Position numbers and translations under genes: made by a program. Source: an uncultured Clostridia bacterium (GTDB lineage: Bacteria; Bacillota; Clostridia; Oscillospirales; Ruminococcaceae). From it: a stretch of 64,000 nt of DNA. Below the pieces are notes generated by a model, which saw only the letters and a program-made list of their open reading frames with translations, was not told where the DNA came from and made no database searches. Of this stretch, positions 33,249 through 41,906 are shown one piece after another; positions within the stretch are counted from its first letter, which is position 1, and every line of letters starts with the position of its first letter. The stretch covers positions 1 through 64,000 of the forward strand of contig CALXBH010000007.1 of the NCBI GenBank assembly GCA_944386475.1. The letters are read 5' to 3'.

Positions 33249-34592
33249 ATGGAAGAATTTTTTCATTCTGTGACGCTGGATACCGAAAAGTGCATGGGCT
33301 GCACCAACTGTATCAAGCGCTGTCCTACCGAAGCGATTCGGGTGCGGAATAAAAAAGCGTTTATTATTAAAGAGCGCTGTATCGACTGCGGGGAATGTAT
33401 CCGCGTATGTCCCCACCACGCAAAAAAACCCATTTATGACCACCTGGACGAGGTGTTAAACCAGTACAAGTACCGGATCGCCCTGCCGGCGCCCGCGCTG
33501 TACGCGCAGTTTAACAATCTCGACGATGTGGATATTGTTTTAAACGCCCTGCTGATGCTGGGCTTTGACGATGTGTACGAAGTTGCCCGGGCGGCGGAGA
33601 TCGTGTCGGACAGCACCCGGCGGCTGATGGCGGCGGGGACGCTTAAAAAGCCCATTATCAGTTCGGCCTGCCCGGCGGTCACCCGGCTTATCCGGGTGCG
33701 GTTCCCGGGGCTTGTGGACAATGTGTTGCCCCTTAATGCACCGGTGGAGGTGGCGGCAAGGCTCGCCAAAAAGGAGGCGGCCGAAAAAACAGGCCTTCCC
33801 CCCGAGCAGATCGGGGCGGTGTTTATCTCTCCCTGTGCGGCCAAGGTGACCGCCTCCAAGATGCCCTTGGGCACCGAAAGATCCCAGGTGTCCGCCGTGG
33901 TGGCCATCAGCGAGGTGTACCCAAAACTCCTGCCCTTGATGAAGCAGGTTAAAGAGCCCAAGGAGCTTTCCAAGGCCGGCAAGATCGGCGTCAACTGGGG
34001 GAGCAGCACGGGGGAGGCTTCGGCTCTTTTAAACGACAGCTACCTGGCAGCGGACGGAATCGAAAACGTCATCAAGGTGCTGGAGGATTTAGAGGACGAA
34101 AAGTTCGGAAATCTGGATTTTATCGAGCTTAATGCCTGTAATGCCGGCTGTGTGGGCGGGGTGCTGACGGTGGAAAATCCCTATATCGCCCGCACCAAGC
34201 TCAAGCGGCTGCGGAAATACCTGCCGGTGTCCTTAAACCATGTGGATAAAATCCCGGCGGAGGCCAAATGGGACGAGCCGCTGGAATATGCGCCGGTGCT
34301 AAAATTGGACCCGGATATGGGCAAGGCGCTGTCCAAGCTGGAGCAGATGGAGGAGATCGAACGCTCCCTGCCGGGGCTGGACTGCGGCTCCTGCGGGGCG
34401 CCTTCCTGCAAGGCGCTGGCGGAGGATGTGGTGCGGGGGATCGCCTCCACCGACGACTGCATCTTTAAATTTAAGGAGAACATGACCTCGCTGTTCAGCG
34501 AGCTTCACCGGCTGGAGGGGCTTATCCCGTCCTCTTACATACAGGAAAATCCGGACGGCGTAAAAAAGGAGGAACCCGATGACACCCATTGA
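33249..34592 (+). CDS. Sensory-type [FeFe] hydrogenase-like protein (HydS-like)
   Basis: A 447-residue protein with two N-terminal [4Fe-4S] motifs (CMGCTNCIKRCP at 15-26; CIDCGECIRVCP at 44-55), an H-cluster domain, and a C-terminal four-cysteine cluster (CGSCGAPSC...DDC, about 377-405). The H motifs diverge from catalytic enzymes: SSACPAV (Ala140, Cys141) for TSCCPxW, SPCAAK for MPCxxK, and NACNAGCVGG for MACxGGCxxGGG. The Ala replaces the cysteine that relays protons in catalytic enzymes, a change known in group C sensory hydrogenases. The neighbouring DRTGG, ATPase and PHP genes fit signalling. No PAS domain is seen. Confidence 0.88.
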   Translation: MEEFFHSVTLDTEKCMGCTNCIKRCPTEAIRVRNKKAFIIKERCIDCGECIRVCPHHAKKPIYDHLDEVLNQYKYRIALPAPALYAQFNNLDDVDIVLNALLMLGFDDVYEVARAAEIVSDSTRRLMAAGTLKKPIISSACPAVTRLIRVRFPGLVDNVLPLNAPVEVAARLAKKEAAEKTGLPPEQIGAVFISPCAAKVTASKMPLGTERSQVSAVVAISEVYPKLLPLMKQVKEPKELSKAGKIGVNWGSSTGEASALLNDSYLAADGIENVIKVLEDLEDEKFGNLDFIELNACNAGCVGGVLTVENPYIARTKLKRLRKYLPVSLNHVDKIPAEAKWDEPLEYAPVLKLDPDMGKALSKLEQMEEIERSLPGLDCGSCGAPSCKALAEDVVRGIASTDDCIFKFKENMTSLFSELHRLEGLIPSSYIQENPDGVKKEEPDDTH

Positions 34593-34917
34593 TCTGGCAA
34601 ATGCTCTGGGGCTTCAGGTGGCAAACCAGGGAGGCGGCGATGTGCGGGAGGTTTCCGGCATCTACTGCGGCGACCTTTTGAGCATTGTGATGAGCCACGC
34701 CCAGGCGGATAACGTGTGGATCACCGTTATGGCCAACGTCAACACCCTGGCGGTGGCGGAGCTTACCGACGTGGCCTGCGTCATCCTGTCCGAGGGCATG
34801 AGCTTGGACGATTCCCTGATGGCCAAGGCCAAAGAGCAGGAGATCTGCATCCTGCAAACAGATGAACCCACCTTTGAGACGGCGCTGGCGGTGTGGAAGC
34901 TGTTGGAGCAGTCATGA
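34579..34917 (+). CDS. DRTGG-domain protein 2
   Basis: A 112-residue DRTGG-type protein related to the one at 32410 (shared layout: short N-terminus, VREVSGIYCGDLLSIVMSHA, IVxxA-type strand VACVILSEGMSLDDSLMAKAKEQEICIL). It overlaps the hydrogenase-like gene by 14 bp and the PHP gene by 4 bp, so it is tightly coupled to both. Confidence 0.8.
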   Translation: MTPIDLANALGLQVANQGGGDVREVSGIYCGDLLSIVMSHAQADNVWITVMANVNTLAVAELTDVACVILSEGMSLDDSLMAKAKEQEICILQTDEPTFETALAVWKLLEQS

Positions 34918-35603
34918 AGCTGTTTTACGATCTGCATATCCACTCCTGCCTGTCCCCCTGCGGGGATATGGATATGACGCCTAACAACATCGTCAACATG
35001 GCAAAGCTGCTGGAGCTGGACGTCATTGCGGTCAGCGACCACAACTCTGCCAAAAACCTTCCGGCGGTGCGGGAGGCGGCGGAAAGGGAGGGGCTTTTGC
35101 TCATCCCCGCCATCGAGGCTTCCTCGGCGGAGGAGGTGCATCTCCTCTGCCTGTTTGACAGCTTTGAAGGGGCTTATGCCTGCTCGGATTTCTTTTATGA
35201 GCATCTTCCTCCTATCGTTAACGACCCGGAGGTGTTCGGCCGCCAGGTGGTGATGGACGGGGAGGACCGGGAGGTGGACGAGGTGGATAAGCTCCTTATC
35301 AACGCCATGGATCTGGGAATTGACGCACTTCTCCCCGCCGTCAAGGAATACGGCGGCTTGGTAATCCCCGCCCATGTGGATAAAAACGCCTATTCGATTA
35401 TCTCCAACCTGGGCTATCTGCCGCCGGAGTACGGCTTTTCCTGTATCGAGGTGAAAAATCCTCCCTTTGACTGCGGCTTTCCAGGAAAGGTTATCACCGA
35501 TTCCGACGCCCATTACCTGGAGCATATTTCCGAGCGGGAGCATTTTATAGAGGTGGAGGAAAAATCCATCGCCGGGGTGCTCCGCGCTTTGGGGAAAATA
35601 TAG
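34914..35603 (+). CDS. PHP-domain phosphoesterase
   Basis: A 229-residue PHP protein with the metal-site motifs DLHIHSCLSPCG at the start, VSDHNSAKN near 42, IEASS near 67, IPAHVDK near 145 and TDSDAHYLEHI near 198. Similar proteins hydrolyse phosphate esters; one subgroup is recurrent beside sensory hydrogenases. The substrate is unknown. ATGA overlap with the DRTGG gene. Last gene of the operon. Confidence 0.88.
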   Translation: MKLFYDLHIHSCLSPCGDMDMTPNNIVNMAKLLELDVIAVSDHNSAKNLPAVREAAEREGLLLIPAIEASSAEEVHLLCLFDSFEGAYACSDFFYEHLPPIVNDPEVFGRQVVMDGEDREVDEVDKLLINAMDLGIDALLPAVKEYGGLVIPAHVDKNAYSIISNLGYLPPEYGFSCIEVKNPPFDCGFPGKVITDSDAHYLEHISEREHFIEVEEKSIAGVLRALGKI

Positions 35604-35636
35604 GCCTTGGGTTTTGGAAAAGACAGGAGGATTTTT

Positions 35637-36245
35637 TTGGAAAACGAATCCGTTATTATAACAAAGCGCCTTGTGCTGCGCCCCTTTGAGATGGGAGACG
35701 CACAGGCGCTGTTTTCTCTGCTGCGCGACCGGGAGGTTAACCGCTTTCTGCCCTGGTTTCCCTTAAACACGCTGGAGGAAGCAAAGCAGTATTTGTGTGA
35801 TCGCCTTGTCGGCCGCGTTAGCCCCGCCAGCGGGTTTTCTTATGCGGTCTGCCTGAAACCGGAGGATGCCCCTATTGGCTATGTAAACGTCAGCGGGGAG
35901 GAAAGCCGCGACTTAGGGTATGCCTTAGTAAAAGAGCATTGGGGGCAGGGGATTGTCACCGAAGCCTGCCGTGCGGTAATCGAGAAGATGAAAGCGGAGG
36001 GGCTGCCTTTCCTGACGGCGACCCACGATGTCCAGAATCCCGCCAGCGGGCGGGTGATGCAAAAGCTGGGGATGACCTACCAGTATTCCTATGAGGAGCT
36101 GTGGCAGCCCAAAAACAAGCTGGTCACCTTCCGGATGTATCAGCTAAATCTGGATGGGCAAACCGGCCGGGTGTACCGGAAATACTGGGAGCAGTATCCC
36201 GTCCACTTTGTGGAGCCTGGGATCAACGAAGGCGGAAAGGAATAA
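35637..36245 (+). CDS. GNAT-family N-acetyltransferase (RimJ/RimL type)
   Basis: A 202-residue acetyltransferase of the RimJ/RimL kind: TKRLVLRPFEMGDAQALFSLL at the start, RDLGYALVKEHWGQGIVTEAC (acetyl-CoA site) near 92-112, and NPASGRVMQKLGM near 135. Substrate unknown. The TTG at 35637 follows AGGAGG at 6 bp; the upstream in-frame TTG at 35607 has no such site. Nine bases separate it from the next acetyltransferase gene. Confidence 0.85.
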   Translation: MENESVIITKRLVLRPFEMGDAQALFSLLRDREVNRFLPWFPLNTLEEAKQYLCDRLVGRVSPASGFSYAVCLKPEDAPIGYVNVSGEESRDLGYALVKEHWGQGIVTEACRAVIEKMKAEGLPFLTATHDVQNPASGRVMQKLGMTYQYSYEELWQPKNKLVTFRMYQLNLDGQTGRVYRKYWEQYPVHFVEPGINEGGKE

Positions 36246-36253
36246 AGCCGTTT

Positions 36254-37021
36254 ATGACCAACCGGGACATTCTAAAAACAGCGATGGAGCAGTCGGCGCT
36301 GGATTCCCATTGCCGGGCAGAGGATTTTTTGAAGGATGAAAATGTGGTTGTAATCTCCCGCAAAAGGGATGGCGCCAGGAAATATCTTGCGCTCCCTTTT
36401 GACTGCGACCTGGTCTCCTATGGAAACAATATCGTCGCCTCGGTACGGGAGGATCTGGCCGGTTTTGTAAAGGAATACATCCAAAAGTATCCGGTGGAGC
36501 ATTGTTTTGAAACACCATATCTGCATGTGCTAAACGACGAGCTTTATCGGCATCATCTGCGCGTCTGCTTTATGGCGGAGTATTTTCTGCCGGATGTTGA
36601 CCTTTTACGGCCGCTGCCCTGCCGCTATGAGGTCAAGGCGTTTTCCGCCTCCCAGCTGGAGGGGCTTTATGGGCCGGAATGGGAAAACGCTCTTAACGGG
36701 GAAACGAAACAGCGCCATGTGCTCGCCCTGGGAGCCTATGACAAAGGCCGGCTGGTGGGGCTTGCCGGCGCTGAGGCGGACTGTGAAACCATGTGGCAGA
36801 TTGGGATCGACGTTTTACCCGCTTACCGGAGGCAGGGTGTCGCTTGTGCTTTGACCAGCCGGATCGCTCTGGAAATTTTGGATAGGGGGAAAGTGCCGTT
36901 TTACTGTGCCGCATGGTCCAATATACGCTCTGTGCGAAACGCCATCAAAAGCGGATTTCGTCCGGCGTGGGTCCAGTTAACGGCAAAATCCGATGAATTT
37001 GTAGACCGCATCATTCTTTGA
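36254..37021 (+). CDS. GNAT-family N-acetyltransferase, two-domain form
   Basis: A 255-residue protein whose C-terminal half is a GNAT fold (residues ~120-250) with IDVLPAYRRQGVACALTSRI as the acetyl-CoA site. The N-terminal half (about 1-115) has no motif I recognise and may bind the substrate. The ATG at 36254 follows CGGAAAGGAA; the longer frame starting at 36101 lies inside the previous gene. It ends at a terminator. Confidence 0.8.
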   Translation: MTNRDILKTAMEQSALDSHCRAEDFLKDENVVVISRKRDGARKYLALPFDCDLVSYGNNIVASVREDLAGFVKEYIQKYPVEHCFETPYLHVLNDELYRHHLRVCFMAEYFLPDVDLLRPLPCRYEVKAFSASQLEGLYGPEWENALNGETKQRHVLALGAYDKGRLVGLAGAEADCETMWQIGIDVLPAYRRQGVACALTSRIALEILDRGKVPFYCAAWSNIRSVRNAIKSGFRPAWVQLTAKSDEFVDRIIL

Positions 37022-37040
37022 CGGCGAAAACGAGCCATAA

Positions 37041-37080
37041 AAAACATCCGAAGTTTCTGTTTGGAAACTGCGGATGTTTT
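37041..37080. terminator. Bidirectional terminator
   Basis: A 10-base perfect outer stem (AAAACATCCG with CGGATGTTTT) and an inner paired stretch, between convergent acetyltransferase genes. Confidence 0.85.
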
Positions 37081-37097
37081 CCACTAAAAATATGAAT

Positions 37098-37532
37098 TCA
37101 TCGTTCAAACTTCATCGGTGTATATCTTATGCCATCAGTCAGTTGTTCACTGTCCATATCCATAAATCCCAAGCGATGATAAAAGGGTACGGCATATGGT
37201 GAAGAATTAACCGTAAATAATACGTTTGGGCTATTGTTTAAAATATACTGCCAAAGTTTTCTGCCGATACCTTGCCTATGATATTTTGCTTGAACAAAAA
37301 AACAGCAAATATGCTTTCTGTTTTCATTTGTGGCAATGACGCCTCTTAACTCATCGTTTTCGTATGCCCCAAAGAATTCTAAATGTTTAATTGTTTCTTC
37401 GTTTTCAATAAAATCTCTAAATGAATGTATCCCCTCATCCGTATAATCAGGAGCTTCAAATTGCAAAAATGTTGTCCAAATAAGGTCAATAGCACTCGCA
37501 ATTTGAGCATTGTCTATTTTTTTAATTTCCAT
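37098..37532 (-). CDS. GNAT-family N-acetyltransferase, AT-rich
   Basis: A 144-residue GNAT protein: IASAIDLIWTTFLQFEAPDY at the start, the acetyl-CoA site FVQAKYHRQGIGRKLWQYIL near 86-105, and SPYAVPFYHRLGF near 118. The codons are A/T-rich (ATT, AAA, AAT, TTT) compared with its neighbours, a sign of recent transfer. ATG 37532 follows GAGGAGG. It ends 23 bp beyond a bidirectional terminator and starts 25 bp after murC in the same direction. Confidence 0.85.
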   Translation of the reverse strand: MEIKKIDNAQIASAIDLIWTTFLQFEAPDYTDEGIHSFRDFIENEETIKHLEFFGAYENDELRGVIATNENRKHICCFFVQAKYHRQGIGRKLWQYILNNSPNVLFTVNSSPYAVPFYHRLGFMDMDSEQLTDGIRYTPMKFER

Positions 37533-37557
37533 ACAGCAACCCCTCCTCAAGGCTTAT

Positions 37558-38952
37558 TTACTGAGGAAGGGCGTCCTTTTTAGGGTGTTTGAGCATCAGC
37601 TTGGCAGCCTTGTAAATATCCCCGCAGCCTAACGTGATGACGAGATCCCCCGGCTGGGCGTTTTCCATCACATAATCGCTGATCTCCTGGAAGGTGGGGA
37701 ACCACACGCAGCCGTCGATCTTGCAGGCTAAGTCCTTGGAGTAGATGTTATAGGTATTCTTTTCCCGGGAGCCCATGATCTCGGACAAAACTACCCGGTC
37801 GGCGATGGAAAGAGCGGTGGCGAAATCGTCCAGCAGCATGGCGGTGCGGGAGTAGGTGAAAGGCTGGAACACCGCCCAAACCTTGTGAAAGCCCATTTTT
37901 TGCGCCGCGTTCAGCGTGGCGGTGAGCTCCGCGGGATGGTGGGCGTAATCGTCTGCAATGGTAACGCCGTTTACTTCGCCCAAAATTTCAAACCGGCGGC
38001 CGGCGCCGGTAAACTGCGGGACTGACGCCGCGATCTGCTCGATCGAAGCGCCCGCCTTTAAGGCGGCGGCGCAGGCGGCGACGGTATTTAAGATATTGTG
38101 GTCGCCGGGAATGTGGATGGTGATCTCCGAGAGCTTTTTGCCCCGGTACATCAGATCAAACGCCGTACAGGCGCCGCCCTGATGGCGGATGTTGGCGGGA
38201 TAATAATCATTTTTCTCGGAGTAGCCGAAGGTGATAAGCTCCTTTTGCTGGCCTTCCACCGCTTTCATGGAGTTTTCGTCGTCCCCGTTGACAATGATGC
38301 ACCGGGTGGTCAGATCGCAGAACTTGTGGAAGGATTTAATGATGTTGTCCACCGTTTTAAAATAGTCCAGATGGTCGGCGTCAATGTTTAAGATCACCGC
38401 GATATCCGGGGCGAGTTTTAAAAAGGTGTCCACAAATTCGCAGGCCTCGCAGACCATCAGCTCGGTTTTTCCCACCCGGCCGTTTCCGCCGATCTTTTTA
38501 AGCTTTCCGCCGATCACCGCCGTGGGGTCCAATCCCGCGTCCATGAGGATCTGGGTGAGCATGGCGCTGACAGTGGTTTTGCCGTGGGTTCCGCTGACAC
38601 AGATGGTGTCGGAATATTCCCGGGTTAAAATCCCCAGCATCTCGCTGCGTTCCAGCACCGGCACACCGCTGGCCCGGGCGGCGATCAGCTCCGGGTTGTC
38701 ATCCATAATGGCGGCGGTGTGAACGATTAAGTCAGCGCCTTTGATGTTTTCCGCCGCTTGTCCCAGGGTGACGGGAATCCCCAGTTTGCGCACCAAAGCC
38801 AGAGTGTCGGTTTCGTTGTTGTCGCTTCCGGTGAGGTAATAGCCTTCCTCATGTAAAATCTGGGCGATGGGGAACATCCCGGAACCCCCGATGCCGATAA
38901 AATGAATATGTTTCTTCCCTTTTAAGATTTCGTCGGATAACACAGCCGCCAT
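37558..38952 (-). CDS. murC: UDP-N-acetylmuramate--L-alanine ligase
   Basis: Adds the first amino acid to UDP-N-acetylmuramic acid in peptidoglycan synthesis. The 464 residues contain the nucleotide-binding start HFIGIGGSGMFPIAQIL, the ATP loop VSGTHGKTTVSAMLTQIL, NIDADHLDYF and IADDYAHHPAELTATL. The frame is open for 49 more codons upstream, but ATG 38952 gives the family start. A promoter lies about 75 bp upstream. Confidence 0.97.
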   Translation of the reverse strand: MAAVLSDEILKGKKHIHFIGIGGSGMFPIAQILHEEGYYLTGSDNNETDTLALVRKLGIPVTLGQAAENIKGADLIVHTAAIMDDNPELIAARASGVPVLERSEMLGILTREYSDTICVSGTHGKTTVSAMLTQILMDAGLDPTAVIGGKLKKIGGNGRVGKTELMVCEACEFVDTFLKLAPDIAVILNIDADHLDYFKTVDNIIKSFHKFCDLTTRCIIVNGDDENSMKAVEGQQKELITFGYSEKNDYYPANIRHQGGACTAFDLMYRGKKLSEITIHIPGDHNILNTVAACAAALKAGASIEQIAASVPQFTGAGRRFEILGEVNGVTIADDYAHHPAELTATLNAAQKMGFHKVWAVFQPFTYSRTAMLLDDFATALSIADRVVLSEIMGSREKNTYNIYSKDLACKIDGCVWFPTFQEISDYVMENAQPGDLVITLGCGDIYKAAKLMLKHPKKDALPQ

Positions 38953-39025
38953 ACTCCCATGTCCTTTCCTGTTTATTATATCGTCAAGCATACAGCCGGA
39001 TAAACCGGATAAAATCGATGAATAG

Positions 39026-39054
39026 TCTATACCTATTATATTGCATTTTGTCAA
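39026..39054 (-). promoter_or_regulatory. Promoter of murC
   Basis: Minus-strand TTGACA (39049-39054), 17 bp, TATAGA (39026-39031). Confidence 0.75.
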
Positions 39055-39143
39055 GAAAATAAACACCTTTTCAAGAGATAGGCTGTTTGAAGAAAACATT
39101 TTCAGAAAGTAGACAGCAAAATTATTGTAGAATTATTGTAGAA

Positions 39144-39172
39144 TTGACAATTTTTAAAGGTGGTTTTACACA
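39144..39172 (+). promoter_or_regulatory. Possible promoter of the XRE regulator
   Basis: TTGACA (39144-39149), 17 bp, TACACA (39167-39172); the -10 is weak and the leader would be about 105 bases. Confidence 0.45.
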
Positions 39173-39284
39173 TAATCGCCAAAATTTACAAGATTTTTTC
39201 AGATGTCTTTTTATAGGACGCATTACAGTCCGGAATACGGTACACTGGATTCGTCTTGAATGTAGACAGGAAGGAAGTGTAAAC

Positions 39285-39554
39285 ATGATGGACGTGCAAA
39301 ACGCTGCTTTGACCGATCTGCCGGAAGAGGGCCCTATCAACATTGTGGGCGATACGATCCGCAGGCTGCGCAGGAAAAGAAACATGAGCCAGCAGGATCT
39401 TTCCATCAAGCTTGAGACCATGGCTGTTTATGTGTGCCGCGGATCTATTTCCCGGATCGAGGACAAAAGCAGAAAGGTTTCCGACAAGGAGCTCCGGGCA
39501 TTTTCCAAAATATTCGGTGTCCCCATGGAGGAACTGATCGACGAGGGGTATTAA
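39285..39554 (+). CDS. Small XRE-family DNA-binding protein
   Basis: An 89-residue protein that is essentially one helix-turn-helix domain: IRRLRRKRNMSQQDLSIKL, then GSISRIEDKSRKVSDKELRAFSKIFGVPMEELID, the usual phage-repressor-like fold. The start at 39285 follows GGAAGGAAG; the frame upstream is open but unlike coding sequence. No target is evident. Monocistronic, with a strong terminator. Confidence 0.85.
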   Translation: MMDVQNAALTDLPEEGPINIVGDTIRRLRRKRNMSQQDLSIKLETMAVYVCRGSISRIEDKSRKVSDKELRAFSKIFGVPMEELIDEGY

Positions 39555-39595
39555 GATTGGCTTTTGCTTTCCCGCCTGTCCGGCGGTTGGGGGAT

Positions 39596-39631
39596 AAAAA
39601 AAGGACCGGTGACTTCACCGGTCCTTTTTTT
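39596..39631 (+). terminator. Terminator of the XRE gene
   Basis: A 16-base perfect stem including A7/T7 ends and an ACTT loop. Confidence 0.92.
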
Positions 39632-39699
39632 ACCTTGCAGTAATTTTGAGGCTGCTATAACTGTCAGAATGGAATGGTCAAGATCCCTATAAGCGGTTT

Positions 39700-39728
39700 T
39701 TGCATAAAAACAGCGTTTGTGATATAAT
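39700..39728 (+). promoter_or_regulatory. Promoter of the DHH phosphoesterase gene
   Basis: TTGCAT (39700-39705), 17 bp, TATAAT (39723-39728), about 35 bases before AGGAGG. Confidence 0.75.
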
Positions 39729-39770
39729 TAACTTAAAAATACGTTAAAACTCCGAAATCAGGAGGCGCCT

Positions 39771-40760
39771 ATGACCGCTTATCAACAACTGCTCGCCCGT
39801 TGCCGCGGAAAAACGGTATATGTACAAACCCACAACTTTCCCGATCCGGATGCATTAGCCTCCGGCTTTGGTCTTTGCGCCTGGTTCGAGCAGCAGGGAT
39901 TTTCTCCTGTTCTGTGCTATGACGGCCAGTTGGATAAGCGGGCCTGCAAAAAAATGGTGGAACAGTTTCATATTCAGGCGGCGCCGGTGTCCCAGCTTCC
40001 CGAACTTACGGAAAATGATTTTTTGATCTGTGTGGACACCCAGAAAAAGGCGGGCAATATCACCTTGCTGCCCCATGAGATCGACGCCTGCATTGACCAT
40101 CATCCCACCTTTTCCCCGGCCTTTTATCAGTATGAGGATCTGCGGAAAACCGGTTCCTGCGCGTCGATTGTTGCGGATTATTTTGATAAGGCCGGGCTGA
40201 CTCCCAGCGGCAATGTGGCCAGTGCCTTATTGTATGGAATTAAAATTGACACCCGCAATTTTACCAGGGGTGTGACCGAGCTGGATATTCAGATGTTCCA
40301 GTTTTTAAACCGGGTGTGCGATGGGGACTCCCTTCGCAGGGTAAGTTCCAACACTCTGTCGTTTACTGATTTAAAGGCGTATTCCAGCGCTATCGAATCC
40401 CTGCAGGTTTACGGTTTGGTGGGGTTTGCAGAGATTGATTTTCCCTGCTCCGACGACCTGATTGCCATGATTTCAGATTTTTTTCTCTCACTGGCGGAAA
40501 TCGAGCTGTCGGTGGTGTTCAGCCGCCGGGAGGACGGCATCAAGATTTCTATCCGTTCTGAGAGCGAGGCGGTTCACGCAGGGAATTGGGCCAGCCGTGC
40601 TTTGGCAGGATATGGCACCGGAGGCGGACACCCCTATATGGCGGGAGGGGTAATTCCTCCGGAAAATATTAGCCTTTTGGGACAGTATCCAGATGAGACG
40701 ATCCGCAACCTGTTTTTGCAGGCCCTGCCTGCAGTTGGAGGAGGCGCTTTTGCCCGGTAA
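39771..40760 (+). CDS. DHH/DHHA1 phosphoesterase (NrnA-like)
   Basis: A 329-residue DHH-family protein, similar in layout to NrnA enzymes that degrade nanoRNA, pAp or cyclic dinucleotide products. Metal-binding motifs: THNFPDPDALASG (about 20-32), ICVDTQ (near 86), and CIDHHP (near 108). The DHHA1 domain ends with YGTGGGHPYMAGG (near 284-296). The substrate cannot be told from sequence alone. AGGAGGCGCC precedes the ATG. Confidence 0.88.
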   Translation: MTAYQQLLARCRGKTVYVQTHNFPDPDALASGFGLCAWFEQQGFSPVLCYDGQLDKRACKKMVEQFHIQAAPVSQLPELTENDFLICVDTQKKAGNITLLPHEIDACIDHHPTFSPAFYQYEDLRKTGSCASIVADYFDKAGLTPSGNVASALLYGIKIDTRNFTRGVTELDIQMFQFLNRVCDGDSLRRVSSNTLSFTDLKAYSSAIESLQVYGLVGFAEIDFPCSDDLIAMISDFFLSLAEIELSVVFSRREDGIKISIRSESEAVHAGNWASRALAGYGTGGGHPYMAGGVIPPENISLLGQYPDETIRNLFLQALPAVGGGAFAR

Positions 40761-40951
40761 AAGAAAAAACGGACAAGCGGCACGATCGCCAGCTTTGCGA
40801 AAATATCGATGTGAAGGGCCGGTGGGAATAAGTCTTTTTTGGAACCTCTTCCTGTTTTTGCATTTCTTTTGCAATTTTTTGATGACATGATGAAAAGGAC
40901 GGCAGTAAGATAAAAAAGAACCAAAACTTGTGAAAAGGGGGGCTCTTTACC

Positions 40952-41770
40952 GTGGCCAGAGCAAAAAATCTTCCCTTGCCTGCCGTCAAGCGTTCATTGT
41001 TTATTGTATTGTGTTTGCTGTTGGGAGCTCTGTTGGGAGGCGGCTTTGTGTGGCGCTTTTTCAGTGGAGAGGAAGCAGCCGGTAACCGCGCCTTGGCAAG
41101 TACTGCCGGGAGCGGCATTTCAGTTCTGACTGAGATAGGGAGCCTGGAGAATTCAAAGAACCCATCGGTGCATCTGGATGTGCCGTATCTAAGCCAGATG
41201 CCGGAGTATCCTACCGGATGTGAGAGCATCAGCGCCATGATGCTGCTGGAATACTGGGGTGTTTCCCTTGATACCGACGATTTCATCGAACTTTATTTAG
41301 AGCGGGGAGAGCTGTATGAGCAGGATGGCGTCCTGTATGGGCCGAATCCCAACGATCTTTTTATCGGGGATCCCCGCAGTGTTAATGGCTATGGATGCTA
41401 TGCGCCGGTGATCCAGCGTGCCCTTACCAGGTGCCTGCCCCAAGGGTATGAGGTGATAAACGAAACGGGGAAAGAACTGTCTAAGCTGGCGGAAACCTAT
41501 CTGCCTGAGGGGATTCCTCTGATGATCTGGGTGACAATAGAGATGCAGGAACCGGCAGAGGGCACTCAATGGATCGATGAAAGCACGGGGGAGCTTTTTC
41601 AGTGGATTGCCAGAGAGCATTGTGTGGTGCTGGCCGGTTATGACAGCGAGAACTATTATGTAAACGATCCCCTCGATAGTGAAGGGGTGGTCTCCTATCC
41701 CCGAGAACTGGTGGAAAGCCGTTTTAAACAGCTTGGCTCCCAGGCGCTGGCGGTTGTTCCGTCCGCATGA
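40952..41770 (+). CDS. C39-like cysteine peptidase, membrane-anchored
   Basis: A 272-residue protein with a signal anchor (about 14-37) and a papain-like C39-type domain. The nucleophile is in PTGCESISAMMLLEYWG (Cys90) and the His in REHCVVLAGYD (His223), followed by YYVNDPL with the Asp. It would act outside the cell; the substrate is unknown. Start GTG at 40952 with AAAAGGGGGG upstream. The two-component system downstream begins 136 bp after its stop, so a shared function is possible but not shown. Confidence 0.82.
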   Translation: MARAKNLPLPAVKRSLFIVLCLLLGALLGGGFVWRFFSGEEAAGNRALASTAGSGISVLTEIGSLENSKNPSVHLDVPYLSQMPEYPTGCESISAMMLLEYWGVSLDTDDFIELYLERGELYEQDGVLYGPNPNDLFIGDPRSVNGYGCYAPVIQRALTRCLPQGYEVINETGKELSKLAETYLPEGIPLMIWVTIEMQEPAEGTQWIDESTGELFQWIAREHCVVLAGYDSENYYVNDPLDSEGVVSYPRELVESRFKQLGSQALAVVPSA

Positions 41771-41906
41771 TCCTTCACCGGAGCTGGCTGGCTTCGGTGA
41801 GGCTGTTCTGTCCGGGGCGTGTAGGAATGATAATGAAAAAGTTTGTCCCCTTTTTCCCATGCTGGACAGAGAGGACAAGGATGTTTGCGGAATGGGAGGG
41901 GCCCTT

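Larger units (their letters stand above)
38953..39284. other. Intergenic region between divergent murC and the XRE gene
   Basis: About 330 bases, A/T-rich, holding the murC promoter (39026-39054, minus) and a weaker plus-strand promoter (39144-39172). Short direct repeats of AATTATTGTAG occur at 39120-39142. No coding region is convincing. Confidence 0.6.
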
